A DNA stretch of 64,000 nt from contig CM073321.1 in assembly GCA_037043015.1 (NCBI GenBank), positions 1,555,001 through 1,619,000 of the forward strand, written 5' to 3'. Shown in pieces: positions 12,756 to 24,908 of this stretch. The stretch is from Bryum argenteum (Eukaryota > Streptophyta > Bryopsida > Bryales > Bryaceae). Numbering within the stretch: the first letter of the stretch is position 1; the number at the start of each line of letters is the position of its first letter. A model generated the notes under the pieces. It had not been told where the DNA came from. It ran no database searches and saw nothing but the letters and a program-made list of their open reading frames with translations. Position numbers and translations under genes: made by a program.

Positions 12756-13560
12756 ATGCATTTCAAAGTTATCATGCCATTATTGACCATGCAATTAAAA
12801 GTTAGGCATACTCAAATACTCTAAGTTTGAAAGTTATAATATTCTAAGTTAGTAATACTCATTTTCACCGTAGTTAGGAAATAAATTTGTAATGTTCTAT
12901 TAAATGAATAGAGAAACGAGTAATTTAATTGTTTTTATGGACATTGAGGATGATGTGTATTGCTTAATGTGATTGGATTCTTTATTAGTCTCACTACATG
13001 GGGTTTTATTGCATGTAGATATAGTATGTTTCACATGTCAAATTGAATGGATATATTGTATATAATGGATTGTAATTATTCATCTTTAGTCTTCACATGG
13101 GTGTTTTTTAAGCGTTTTGTGGCATTCCAAAGTCCCTCATATTGAATACATTTAATATGAGTATTAATCATAGTGTGTCATGTTTCGTAAAAAATTTGGT
13201 TTTATATATGATTCATTGTCAATATGAAAGAGTTTCCTCAAAAACATAGAAATATTGAATTCTCAAAAATAACAAACTGAAACAATTTGACTACCAATCT
13301 CAACGCAATATTAACTTAAGTGCATAAAAAATTGTATCAAAATGTAAAACTCCAAATAAATATGCTACTTCATAAAAGGCCTTCAACTTGCTTTGCAACA
13401 AATAATATAAATCATATATTAATACATCAAAATCAAGGTATGAATGTATGGAATATAATGTATTCAACGGGTAATATTCTGAAAACTATATACAGAATTT
13501 TAGCAAAATTGTTAGCTTAAGGTATAACAACATGGAAAAATAACTAAATTGCACCATTCT
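12755..13560. other. AT-rich centre of element A, no gene seen
   Basis: This is low-complexity AT-rich DNA with no open frame of note, no repeats of clear period and no palindrome-family members. Confidence 0.5.
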
Positions 13561-13570
13561 GCACACAACA

Positions 13571-13690
13571 TAAACCCTAAACCCTGAATCCTAAACCCTA
13601 AACCCCAAACCCTAAACCCTAAACCCTAAACCCTGAATCCTAAACCCTAAACCCTAAACCCTAAACCCTAAAACCAAACCCCTATATCCT
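13571..13690. repeat. Interstitial telomere-type repeat (CCCTAAA)n
   Basis: About 15 units of CCCTAAA with interruptions such as CCCTGAATC and CCCCAAACC, degrading toward 13740. It lies inside element A, so it is not a chromosome end. A longer TTTAGGG tract in opposite orientation lies at 63.6-63.9 kb. Confidence 0.95.
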
Positions 13691-13740
13691 AAACTCCAAA
13701 ACTCTAAATCCGAAACACTATACTGTGAATCCTCAATACT

Positions 13741-14948
13741 TAACTTGGATTGCTATTGTAAGCATCACATACAACATGTACAGCATTACGAAAACTTTAA
13801 TTTGTACGTTTGCTATCACTCATAATTTTAGGCTTTTGTTCATCTAATCATCTTGCGAGAGCAAGTCTATATTCTTAATTATTTATGCTAGGTTTTATGC
13901 TCCAAGTTAAGTAACTTTGATAGAAAGTCTTAAATTATCTATCAATTTGTGTGCAAATAGTTAGAATACCTTGCTATGTTACATCAAAGCATAAATCAAA
14001 ATATTTGGTCAATTATAGGTGACCTTATGTCAATGATTTCTAATAAAGAAATTGAAACGAAATAATCATCTTAAGTGAAATAGATCCTTACATTTATAAC
14101 GGACATTAATGTACTATGATCACCCTTTAATGTGAAATGTGCTCATTATCCCAAATTAATATTTTAAGTACTTTATCCTCATCTAAGCTATTTAGTTTAA
14201 ATTATATACGAACGTAAATAGTTATTAGTAATAAATAATAATATCATTATAATTGTAGTTAACTATAACCATGCTATAAGATGATAACGTTCAAAATTAT
14301 AATTAAATTTTGCACTATATTCATAATGATGTTAAATAACGTACTATAAATTACTATACATAATGTATTCCTATAATAATGTATTAAATAGGCATAATTA
14401 CCAATATAGGAAATATTATATATTTGTAATAAATCCTATACTTGTACATGTAATTTCTATGTAAAGGTATGTTTGGAATACATGGCATTATTTGGAAATA
14501 TGTAGTGATTACTCATGGACAAAAGTTAGAAACCAATAAAACCTATTATACTTGAATGCAATACTTTTGTACCTTGTGATTTCCAAACATTGGAAAATAA
14601 ACCACGTACGAAGATTTGAATTCAAGAGTGATACTTATGTACATTAAAATGATTGGACAAATCTTGGAAATTAAACACTTAAATCTTTATTAAAGAATAC
14701 TACGTATGTATAGCATATACTAATTAAAAAGTAATAATGATTTCACATATTAAATATTGTGCTAGGGAAAACTAGGCACATGTCAAGGAATAACGAAATT
14801 TAAAATTTAAACCACAACCAATTCTTTAAAATTCGAATCTCAACGTATTTCTTATAGCATTATTTAAAAAATATCCATAAAAAACTTGCTGTGCCTTTAG
14901 CCGACAGTCTACAGTAGCAACTACCTGATTGACTCAATGGAGGAACCA
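13741..14948. other. AT-rich centre of element A, no gene seen
   Basis: Strongly AT-rich with many short A/T runs. I see no gene, tandem repeat or palindrome-family member. Confidence 0.5.
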
Positions 14949-15127
14949 AGTGGGAGCGGAATCACGGTGATCAATCCTACAATGATCTATCGATGAAACG
15001 ATTGTAGCACCAACTCCGCGGAGGGGAGCAGCCTCCAAGTGCTCGATTCGCTACGCAGGGGCCAATTCTAGGTGTGACTCCTGCCTCTTTACGTGTAATT
15101 AGGGTTAAAGTAATTCCGCTCCCACTT
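14949..15127. repeat. Small foldback (MITE-like) with 15-bp perfect inverted repeats
   Basis: AAGTGGGAGCGGAAT at 14949-14963 is matched by its reverse complement at 15113-15127, and the match extends imperfectly inward (AAT-nAC). The 150 bp between them are GC-richer than the surroundings. I cannot define a convincing target-site duplication, so element status is tentative. Confidence 0.5.
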
Positions 15128-15365
15128 AATCAATTGCGGTAACTACATTGCGCACGGTGCTTGAGCAAGCTCGTCATGGATACGGTTTCCCCACGGTGTT
15201 TCACACGGCACTTCGAAGCACTTGGCAAATAGACGCGTCTTAAATTAACATGGTTGAAAATGAACATGGTTGAAATTGGTGACTAGAATCGCAATGTAAA
15301 TTTCACATACTAAAAATAGAGTACACAATATTAAACATCAAATTAGTTCCAACAAATTGACAAGA

Positions 15366-16555
15366 CTAAATAGAAAACTAATATTAATACAAGAATTAGA
15401 ATTAAACTTAGCCTATTTGAATTAGCATTCTAATGTTGTTTCTAAAAAATATGAGTAATAAAAGTGAATGGAAACTAATATTATTACACTTAGAATTAAA
15501 CTTAGCCTATTTGAATTAGCATTCTAATGTTGCTCTAAAAAATATGAGTAATAAAAGTGAATGGAAACTAATATTATTACACTTAGAATTAAACTTAAAC
15601 TATTTGAATTAGCATTCTAATGTTGCTCTAAAAAATGTGAGTAATAAAAGTGAATGGAAACTAATATTATTACACTTAGAATTAAACTTAGCCTATTTGA
15701 ATTGGCATTCTAATGTTGCTCTAAAAAATATGAGTAATAAAAGTGAATGGAAACTAATATTATTACACTTAGAATTAAACTTAGCCTATTTGAATTAGCA
15801 TTCTAATGTTGCTCTAAAAAATATGAGTAATAAAAGTGAATGGAAACTAATATTATTACTCTTAAAATTAAACTTAGCCTATTTGAATTAGCATTCTAAT
15901 GTTGCTCTAAAAAATGTGAGTAATAAAAGTGAATGGAAACTAATATTATTACACTTAGAATTAAACTTAGCCTATTTGAATTGGCATTCTAATGTTGCTC
16001 TAAAAAATGTGAGTAATAAAAGTGAATGGAAACTAATATTATTACACTTAAAATTAAACTTAAACTATTTGAATTAGCATTCTAATGTTGCTCTAAAAAA
16101 TATGAGTAATAAAAGTGAATGGAAACTAATATTATTACACTTAGAATTAAACTTAGCCTATTTGAATTAGCATTCTAATGTTGCTCTAAAAAATATGAGT
16201 AATAAAAGTGAATGGAAACTAATATTATTACACTTAGAATTAAACTTAGCCTATTTGAATTAGCATTCTAATGTTGCTCTAAAAAATATGAGTAATAAAA
16301 GTGAATGGAAACTAATATTATTACTCTTAAAATTAAACTTAAACTATTTGAATTAGCATTCTAATGTTGCTCTAAAAAATGTGAGTAATAAAAGTGAATG
16401 GAAACTAATATTATTACACTTAAAATTTAACTTAGCTTGTTTGAATTAGCATTCTAATGATGCAAAAAAAAAATGCGTTATAAAAGTGAATGGACACTAA
16501 TATTAATACAATCAGAATTAAAAATTAGTGTGTTTGAATTGAGATTCTAATGTAG
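15366..16555. repeat. 93-bp tandem repeat, about 12 copies
   Basis: The marker gtgaatggaaactaatatta recurs every 93 bp (15464, 15557, 15650 and onward) with units about 95 percent alike. Variants alternate (cacttagaa or ctcttaaaa; gcctatttg or aactatttg; atgagtaat or gtgagtaat), implying multi-unit duplications. The terminal units are the most diverged. The array is non-coding and inside element A. Confidence 0.95.
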
Positions 16556-16674
16556 CTCAAAAGAAGACGAGTACTGAAAGATCACGAATGAATTAAAATT
16601 TAGAAGTTAGAAAATATGAATACGAGTACTAAATTCAAGTGGAAAATGGTGGAATAAATCAAATTTTTTAAAAA

Positions 16675-16760
16675 TGATTCCCTCGGCAGTAATGAAAGCC
16701 TCGGCAGTAAAAATGATGGCCTCGGCAGTTAAAATGATGGCCTCGGTAGTAATCATGATG
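16675..16760. repeat. Short direct repeat gcctcggcagtaaaaatgatg, 4 copies
   Basis: Four consecutive units of about 20 bp differ at one to three positions. They lie between the 93-bp array and a CT-rich, GC-rich stretch that may be the leader of one of the divergent element A genes. CTGCCGAGGC-like words also occur in the chromovirus LTR; I cannot show common origin. Confidence 0.75.
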
Positions 16761-18471
16761 ATTGTATACACATCATGAATGTACCACCGCCGCCTTTCAC
16801 CTCCCACTCTCTTTCTCCCACCCTCAGTTTCAGTTCTCACATTTTCACTTCGCACTGTCGCTCCGGCATTTCCGCGCTTCTCCGCTTTTTCGCAGCTGTT
16901 CGCTTCTGCTTTTCGCATTTTCGCGCTTTCCGTAGCTCCTGCGAGTAGCACTTAGAATTGGGTGTGGGGTTTTTTTGAGTGACGTAGAGTAGTTTTGGTA
17001 GTTTCGGGGTTCTGGTGTTTCGGTAGTTTTTGAAGTTTCGGGGTTTCGGTGTTTCGGTAGGAGCTGCAGTGGGGTTTGCAATGCCGTGAGGGAAAAGGCG
17101 CTGTAGGAGGGGAAGTGCGTCAACGTTGCACGCGAAGCGTTGTTGGAGGCGCTGTTGGAGGGGAGGCGCTGTTGGAGGAGCACTTAGTTTAGAGAGTACT
17201 TGCTTTTGAGAGTAGGTGCGCCGACGTTGGAGGGGAGGTGCGTGGACGTTGCACGGGAGGTGCGTCGCAGTCCGAGGGGGAGGTGTGTCGCATCCGAGGG
17301 GAGGTGTGTCGCATTCAGCGGGGAGGAGCGTCGCATTCCGAGGAGAGGAGCGTCGCTGTTCGAGGACAGGCGATTCTGGAGGAGGTTCTGTTTCACGAGG
17401 AGAGTCGCCGTGCGAAGCTTCGAGAGCCTCGACAGGTGCGTTTTTTCGTCCATCTGGGTTCGAATATCAGATTTTTGATTTCAATTCTGTATTTTTGCGA
17501 ATTCATTTTCTGTAATTGTGATTTCATTTTTGTATTTTCGATTTGACTGCATTTATCACCTTTTCGATTTCATGTCATTTTAGTCCTGAGCCTGCAGAAG
17601 TCTTGTATTTCAAATACTAGATTGTGAATCGGTAATTGAGTCTAGAATTTGTAAGGATTAAGTTGAACTAGTTTGCAGAAGATCCAGCAATTGTTCACGC
17701 TTTTTGTAAGTAATCAAAGCAACCAAATTTTGCACTTCTAGGTCAAAGAATGATGAGATTAGAGACTTCAATTCAAACTCAAACAGCTCTAGTAGTTTGC
17801 TTGAAAATGAGGCTGAAATCTCGTTTTGCAAGGTTAGAAATAGTACGAAAGAAGACCTGGTCTAGTTTAGGGTTTATCAACTATGTATATTCTAGTGTTC
17901 AAAGTGCCTCGCTTGTAAAGGATTTGTAGTAGGGTTTGAGGTACATGTGGTTGTGTTTCACCAGTTCTGTAACTCATGCTTACAGGATACGGAATTGCAA
18001 ATTGAATGAGCTGAAAGTATTGACTCTTGTTGCTCGAAGCGCATCGGCATTACGTTTAATTTTTGTGGTAAGATAGCATTTCCAATATCAGTGGACTAGA
18101 TTGCAGTATGCATTTCTTTCCTTTTACCATGTAGCGAGTGTATCATGCATGGGCATTTGTGTGATTCTAGATTGAGTTGATGATCACTACTTTGAATGAT
18201 AAAACATATGAAATGAAGTTTAGAAGGTTTGTAATTTTCTATACAGTAACATCAGAGTTTGTAGTTTGATTTGCCAGCAGAATTTCGAGATTTTGTATTC
18301 ACAAATGATGTTAGTATTGACAAATGAGTATGTAATCACGAAAGGATATTGGAATCGCAGCTTGAGTTTGAACATTGTTATTGCTTTTGTTATTCAACTC
18401 TACGCTCGTATGTTGTGCGAGATATACGACAAGGCGAGAAGAAGATCATCAAAAATTGGACTCTAGCTTAC
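16760..18471. other. Right flank of element A centre; probable leader of the ParB-MTase gene
   Basis: Positions 16780-17000 are CT-rich. Positions 17080-17360 are G-rich with a 20-bp imperfect repeat (ggaggtgtgtcgcatccgag type), which creates long open frames in several phases that I consider artefacts. Positions 17480-18471 are unremarkable mixed sequence. By analogy with element B the plus-strand promoter should lie here, but I cannot place a TATA box or start site with confidence. Confidence 0.4.
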
Positions 18472-18494
18472 ATGAATGGTCGAATGGGAGAAAG
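18472..18494 (+). CDS. Possible start exon of the element A ParB-MTase gene
   Basis: ATG at 18472 opens seven codons plus two bases, ending before a GTGCTA donor. Splicing to the acceptor AG at 20295-20296 gives an in-frame phase-2 junction (AG plus T). In element B a 17-base start exon also ends in AG (phase 2) and joins the first large exon across a palindrome-rich intron. The donor is weak, so this rests mainly on the parallel with B. Confidence 0.35.
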
Positions 18495-18565
18495 GTGCTA
18501 AGTCAAAAACTTGCAAGACCGAAACCACCTCTAACTCTGTAGAAATGGATACGGTGATGCTAAAA

Positions 18566-20240
18566 GTTTAGCTCGAGTCGAGCTAAACTATGGCATCGAA
18601 CAACTGCGTATTGTAACTCAGTTTAGCTCGAATCGAGCTAAACTAAGCTCCTTAGAGTGAGTAGAATGAACCTTGGTGGGAATGAACTAAGAAACATAAC
18701 TATTTTCAACCTTAGACTAAGAAGTTTAGCTCGATTCGAGCTAAACTATACATTCACATGAGAGACTACCTAAGTCCAATCAGTTTAGCTCGAGTCGAGC
18801 TAAACTTAGGCACCCAACTTGCACCGGTTGTTAGTAAGTTTAGCTCGACTCGAGCTAAATTGTGACCCTAAATTATTTATAATATACCTAATCAATACTA
18901 ACAGAACTTAGACTCTGACTAACCTTAAGGAATAAACGTTTAGCTCGAATGGAGCTAAACTACACGTTACAAAAATATTAAAGAAACCTAACCAGTTTAG
19001 CTCGAGTCGAGCTAAACTTGGGAATCCAACTGGTGCAAAATGTGCCTCAGTTTAGCTCGACTCGAGCTAAACTAGACTTATAGATTGGAGAGATATAATA
19101 TCCATTCAGTTTAGCTCGATTCGAGCTAAATTTAGAGTCTAAGTAAGACTGAATTTACTAAAATTTAGAGTGAGGTAATGAAAACAATCAAGTCCTCAAA
19201 CTCTAAAGTTTAGCTCGAATCGAGCTAAAATAAACGATTTCAATAAAATCATCTAAAATCTAGAAAGTTCAGCTCGAGTCGAGCTAAACAAAGGTATCAA
19301 ACTCGCCCAATATGTAGATCCGTTTAGCTCGATTCGAGCTAAACTAGGACCCTACGTAAGTCTGAATGTAAGATAGCTAATGTAAATATTCTAGTCCTCA
19401 AAGTCTAATGTTTAGCTCGATTCGAGCTAAACTAAACAATTTCATTACGGTTATTTGAAATCTGGTAAGTTTAGCTCGAGTCGAGCTAAACTGAGGCATC
19501 CAACTCGCCCATTATGAAACTCAGTTTAGCTCGAGTCGAGCTAAACTAAGACCCTGAGTAAGTCTGAATGAACCTAAAAAACGTGAGCTAATGTTCTTTT
19601 TCTAATCCTAAAACTCTGAAGTTTAGCTCGATTCGAGCTAAACTAAACGATATCATTACAATCATTTCAAATCTAATTCGTTTAGCTCGAGTCGAGCTAA
19701 ACTGATGAATAAACCTCGCCCAATATGTAACTCAGTTTAGCTCGATTCGAGCTAAACTGTGACGCTAAGTGTGTCTGCATTTACCCCGAAAGAAGACTGA
19801 GCTAATGTAAATTTTTTGATTGTCAAAGAATAAAGTTTAGCTCGATTCGAGCTAAATAAAACATGTCAATAACAGACTATTGTGATCGAGCTAAACTGAG
19901 GTAACCAACTCACAGTGTATTAAACTAAGTTTAGCTCGACTCGAGCTAAACTTTGACCCTTCGTTTCTAGGATTAAACCTTCAATATTTCTAACTATAAA
20001 TGTTGAAGTTTAGCTCGATTTGAATATGCATACTCCTGTCGAGGTAGTTTAGCTCGACTCGAGCTAAACAAAGCCAAAAAACTCGCCCTAATAGCTCACT
20101 CAGCTTAGCTCGAGTCGAGCTAAACTGCGACCCTAAACAAGTAATCATAAAATATAAAGTTTAGCTCGATTCGAGCTAAACTTCACGATCAAAAAATAGA
20201 CTGATGATTACTAGTCAGTTTAGCTCAAGTCGAGCTAAAC
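18566..20240. repeat. Palindrome family A, right array (about 26 copies)
   Basis: Copies of the TTTAGCTCGA-half-site palindrome lie at about 18566, 18622, 18724, 18783, 18837, 18938, 18995, 19050, 19108 and onward to 20216, with a 55/57/100-bp spacing rhythm. The free central base takes all four values. Spacers match the reverse complement of spacers in the left array; for example 19637-19790 resembles the complement of 11372-11500. The array fills the presumed first intron of the ParB-methyltransferase gene. Confidence 0.97.
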
Positions 20241-20296
20241 TATAACGGTCACATCGAAAACATTCACTGAACTCAAATATTTCTTGATGAATGCAG

Positions 20297-21725
20297 TGAG
20301 CAGAGAGTGAAGGGCTTGCTCGCCCACTTCTTCAAGCCAAGGGCACCGGTGGATCAAGACGATGATGGCGATGATACCTTGAACCTTGATTGCTACGAAT
20401 TCAAAGACGCAACCAAGGTCAAAACCTGGATAAGCGCTTTGGTCACAAGACACACCAAACCTTACGGTCGGTGTAAGCTACCATGTCCGTGGTCGATCAT
20501 ATGACAATCGATGTCGACACGAAAATCACCGAGCTTGATTGCGAGTCGCCGGAGGTGATCAAGATCATTTGCTCTTCTCCAGCATCGACCCCTTACAATT
20601 TCATCCTAGCCATCAACACAGTAGCGACGCCCTTCGATGCTGTAGCAATGGTTGAGAGTTTAGAGGCATCACATTTCGACGAAGTCAAATCCACTCTCAG
20701 AGCTGAAATCCTTGAAGGGAAGTGGAGGTCGAAGAACGATGGGCCGCTCAAAGCTAAAGCTCTGTCCTTCAAGCTCAGGAACGTCGTCAACTCCATCATT
20801 CAGGCATCGGTTGCGGCAAAAGCAAAGCAAGTAGCTCAGCGACCTCTCTTCGAGCGTTCAGGCCTTACCGGGACAGGGAGTCCCATAGATAGCAGGACCA
20901 CCACACGAGTCCAGCCATCAACCCCCAGGGTAACATCCACAGGAGGTAATAGTTCTGGAACCCCTGGATTGTCATCGCCTCAAAAGAGACGGTCAAGGAA
21001 GATAGCTGATGACGCGAGGAAACGCAACAATCTCGTATCAGAAGAAGACTTAGCAAACGCTATCAACGACGCCGTCTCGGAGATCCCTATGATTCTCGAC
21101 AAGGTAGAAGACATTGACTACACTAACTGCAATGTCATATACCAGAAATTCTTCTCGGACTGCCAAGACGCATTCGTCTTCGAAAATAATCTCCAGCGGA
21201 AATTGGAGATAGACACCATGAAGATGAAGGAAGCACCAAATGTCGTGGACAATCCGAGCCTTCGAGAAGAGGGGGCAACCAAACCTCTGAACTATCTCAT
21301 CAATTTGCCGGACCGGTCACACAAGCGGACTCATGCGTCATGCCCGACTTAAAGTTCAAGCCCAAGGACGAACGGGATATGACGGATTGCGAATTCTACA
21401 TCATTAACGGCCAAAGACAAATACCGGCTGCGTCGAAGGAGATGATTCGAGAAAGACACCGTCCCGAGCCTATTAAGAAGGACTTCCGAACTTGGAATGC
21501 GTACATAGTCCGGACTAAAGATGTGGACAAGCTGCGCAAAATTTCAGCTTTTTATAACAGAGTGAATCACTTCGCTCGCTTTAAGCCGACGTGGGCAACA
21601 AATATCCTTGCTTGCTCGGAAAGTGTGGGTAGAGTTCGGTGTCCTCCACCAAAAAGCGATGCAATCGGGGGTGGCGGGGCTTGAATCAAGCCAAAGCGAG
21701 CCAAGCCAAGCAATCGCTTACGATG
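20297..21725 (+). pseudogene. Element A: N-terminal and ParB-like part of the ParB-MTase gene
   Basis: It begins after the acceptor atgcag and ends at a CGAT/GTAAGC donor. Three stretches in different frames line up with the intact gene of element B: QRVKGLLAHFFKP.. (to about 20470), an acidic/basic middle part (20483-21340), and a ParB/sulfiredoxin-like core, CEFYIINGQRQIPAASKEM at about 21385-21441, followed by NAYIVRTKDVDKLRKISAF. The core corresponds to THWYIIGGQHTVTACREL in B; the family hallmark is a G-(E/Q)-(R/H)-R-like turn used by ParB for CTP or DNA-associated functions. Frame changes near 20475, 21340 and in the G-run near 21670 suggest decay, though assembly error is possible. I call ParB-like from motif and pattern only. 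Confidence 0.65.
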
Positions 21726-21747
21726 TAAGCCTTTACGAACTATGCGT

Positions 21748-21945
21748 CAATGTTTAGCTCGATTCGAGCTAAATCGCAGATGCGATCGCTTTAGCTCGAT
21801 TCGAGCTAAATCACAGATGCGTCTTGTTTAGCTCGATTCGAGCTAAACTGCAATGCATTATAGTTTAGCTCGATTCGAGCTAAACTGAACATGTTGTATT
21901 CTGAACGAGGATCCCTTTGGTTTAGCTCGATTCGAGCTAAAATGT
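21748..21945 (+). repeat. Five family-A palindromes in intron 2 of the ParB-MTase gene
   Basis: Clean copies at about 21753, 21790, 21829, 21864 and 21921, all with T as the central base, spaced 35-57 bp. They lie entirely between the donor at 21726 and the acceptor at 21993. Confidence 0.95.
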
Positions 21946-21993
21946 AAGGCCGCTTTCGAATCTAACTCTAATTACCTGTACTCGATTTTGCAG

Positions 21994-24673
21994 AAATTCT
22001 TCGCGGCTGTAAGCGAGAGGTTCTTAATGATCGACGTTGTCAATCATCAAAGGGAACTAAACAAGAAGGGCGGCAAGAAATTGCTTACCCTTACTAACGA
22101 GATCAAGATCATCACTGCACCAGGGAACCTGTATAAGCTCTGGGAATCTGTGATTACTTGCGCCGCCCAAGGAGACCTCCTCGACCCCGAGTCCATGGAC
22201 GGATCCAAGTTCAAGGACAAGGAGGGGTTTCTTCCGGACAGAGATACAACTCTCAATCGAGAGTTTTTTAAATTCCTTGGCAACCTCTCCGAGAGGGACC
22301 ATGAGAAGCTCTGCAGGCACATCTTGAACGAGTCAGGGCCATCGAGGACCCTGAAATACCCGAAGGTTGTTCTCAAGCAACCTAAGTCTCATCTCGAGGA
22401 CTGCTACGTTTGGAAGGATTACGTAGAACGATTGAAGCGCAAAGCTATCGCCCAGCTCCAGCTTCACAAGATCGATCCTACGCTCGGTATTTTCAAGGGC
22501 GACGAACTTGACGTTCAGGCGTGGAAGAAATTTAAGAAGGACTACCACGTCACAAAAGCGTCGAAGCGAGTGCTTCTCGAGTGGGGTGTTCCGGAGTCAT
22601 ACTACGCCAACCAGAAGGCGACTATGCACCGGAATAGCAGCTGCGAGGTTCTCTCGCCATACGCCAAAGAGTTCTTCCGCGTATTCCTTGAAGTCCGAAA
22701 GAAATTCCAACTTACGAGTGGAATTGCTCATACTCGGTTCTTCCAAAGGGAGAACCCGATGAAGCTTCATGACTGGGAAGCAGGTTCCTGGAGTAAAGAA
22801 GGCGAGGACATCAATTTCGGGATCATCGACTTCAGACTCGTTCCTGGAGCTGCTGGAAAGGCGAAATCTACTATCGAGAAACCGTTCTTTGAGATTTTCA
22901 TGAACGTTCTCGGAGGACAAGATAGGCCTTCTCTCAAGGCTGTTCTTGTCTGGCTGTTCATATGTGGGGATGAGAAGGACCTTGAGCATGTACAGCACTT
23001 CGCCAAGACCAGTTCCTTCTTCGATGATGTGAAATACGAGTTGATCCAGTCCATTTACGAGCCTGCCGCCAACGAGCGTCTTGGAGGGTTTGCCGCTAAG
23101 AGTAGGCAGGCAATGGAGCCCGTGCGACTTCTCTTCCTCAAGCACACATCCGTGAGGATCCGTGGGGAAATTAAATCTATCTACACAGCCCCCAAACACA
23201 TTCTGTACAAGAAGCCCCGAAAGTACAATGAGGTGGAGTACAGCATGTTCCCCAACGAGTTGAGAATGGAATTCTACCTTCAAGTCATCAAGCTTTTCTG
23301 CGGCCCCAATGAGTCTATCTGCCTTATCTATTCCGGATCAAAAGCCGTTACAGCAAACATGGTAAGATACAACCCAGTTTAGCTCGACTCGAGCTAAACG
23401 TGGTCAGTACCCTTCCCTTCCCTGAATCACTTCAATTCCTCTAACATCATTGAAATCCGGTCGGTCTGCTCTGCTCGTAATCTAGTTTAGCTCGAGTCGA
23501 GCTAAACTATGTCATTCCATGTCCTTGAAGCCGCATTTCTTCCATACCTTGATTGCTTTCTTGAGAATGAAGTTTAGCTCGAATCGAGCTAAACTCAATC
23601 AGTTGCATGCTTCCAGAAAATGCTTGGATTCCTGCACATGTAGTTTAGCTCGAGTCGAGCTAAACTACGAGATACCTCTAATACTTCTGATTTCCTTCTA
23701 AGTTATGATCTCGTTCATTTCCATCGTAGCGTGTAGTTTAGCTCGAATCGAGCTAAATGCCTTTGTCTGACTTCTCATCGTCGTCCTGCAGATGGTAGCT
23801 TCTGAATCGTTCGTCATAGCCGACAAGAACGACTCCGTTGACATACACCCGGCATATCAGATCGGTGTTAATCTTGATCCGAATGACTTCAGCATCAACG
23901 GATATCCTGTCGATGCTAATACCTTCCCTATCATCGGCAGAGCCCTCCTGAAGGGGAAAGCTAAGGTGGAAGCTGATGACGATAGTATGAAGGGCGATGA
24001 CGGTGAAGGAGAAGAAGATGATGATGATGTGGAAGAAGTTGCCTCTAGCGCCGGGGAAGACGAAGCGGAAGGCAGTGCGCGCCTAGCAGGGTCGGCTGAG
24101 GTAGACGCCTCTCCTGTGCGGATCCGACAGCCCGATTTCCAGAACCTCCCGCAGGACAGCTCCGACAATCTGCGCAATACCCCGGAATCGCGTAGCGGTT
24201 CAGCGCGTAGCAGGGGTTCCGCAAGTCGAAAGCGGAAAGGCTCTGCAATGGCCAAGGAATCGCCGAAGTCAAGGTTCTCCGAAGCTGCGGTGATTTCAGA
24301 ACTGCAGAAGAAACTTGAGGAAGAGCAAGCCGCGATTGTCAGAATGGCTGATGAGTTTCGCGCTCGCGACGCTCAGCGCGAACTGGAGGCTAACAAAAGA
24401 CACCTGGATATAATGGATATGTTTAGTAGAGCACTAAGTGGCTTAAATCCATCTGCACTTCCTCCTCCTCCTCTGCCTTCTGCAATTGCAGTGCCTAGTA
24501 CTCAAAGTTTAGATGCAGGTACTTTCCATGGGGGGCAACGCCCTCTTCCTGACACTGCACCTCCAGCCACTGCTATCGTCGAGCTAGCAGCGCATCCACC
24601 TACGTCAATTCCGCGGAATATTGACTCTGAGGCTGAGGTGCAAGAGAATACCACAGGTCCCACTTCTTCTTAG
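21994..24673 (+). CDS. Element A: methyltransferase-like part of the ParB-MTase gene
   Basis: Two exons, 21994-23361 (456 codons) and 23792-24673, join in phase 0 across an intron with five family-A palindromes. The end of the first exon, NELRMEFYLQVIKLF-CGPNESICLIYSGSKAVTANM, follows the KPxxLxxxLI...GDxVLDPFxGSGTT layout of permuted (beta-class) DNA N6/N4 methyltransferases, where the AdoMet motif I comes last. The glycines are partly lost (YSGSKA), and the expected DPPY catalytic motif reads about INFGIIDFRLVPG, so catalysis is doubtful. The second exon continues with SESFVIADKND (motif II region), then an acidic run, a coiled-coil-like segment (EELQKKLEEEQAAIVRM type, about residues 170-215) and a Pro-rich tail. 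A donor CACAG/GTCCCA at 24656 could skip the stop and splice to the HAD exon. Confidence 0.7.
23376..23760 (+). repeat. Five family-A palindromes in intron 3 of the ParB-MTase gene
   Basis: Copies at about 23378, 23484, 23573, 23642 and 23737, spaced 69-106 bp. They fill the intron between GTAAGA at 23362 and the acceptor at 23791. Another copy at about 24782 sits between the methyltransferase tail and the HAD exon. Confidence 0.95.
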
Positions 24674-24908
24674 ATAATGGGTATACTGTATAGTTATTGA
24701 GTTGTAAAAACCGGTAGAACACTTTTTTTGATACAAACTCTCAAACATTTTTTTGTAATTAATACAGGAGCTACCACGTTCATTTTAGCTCGACTCGAGC
24801 TAAATTGCCCATCAGCCACATAGGCATTCTGTTCGGATTCACACTCCTCCTTCCACCACACTTCATTGTGTTTGCCTGATTTCAATGACCTTGTATTGCG
24901 TTGAACAG

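Noticed and set aside
17200-17546. Overlapping 90-102-codon frames in a G-rich repeat
   Set aside because: Three frames are open at once because of a 20-bp repeat; there is no conserved content.
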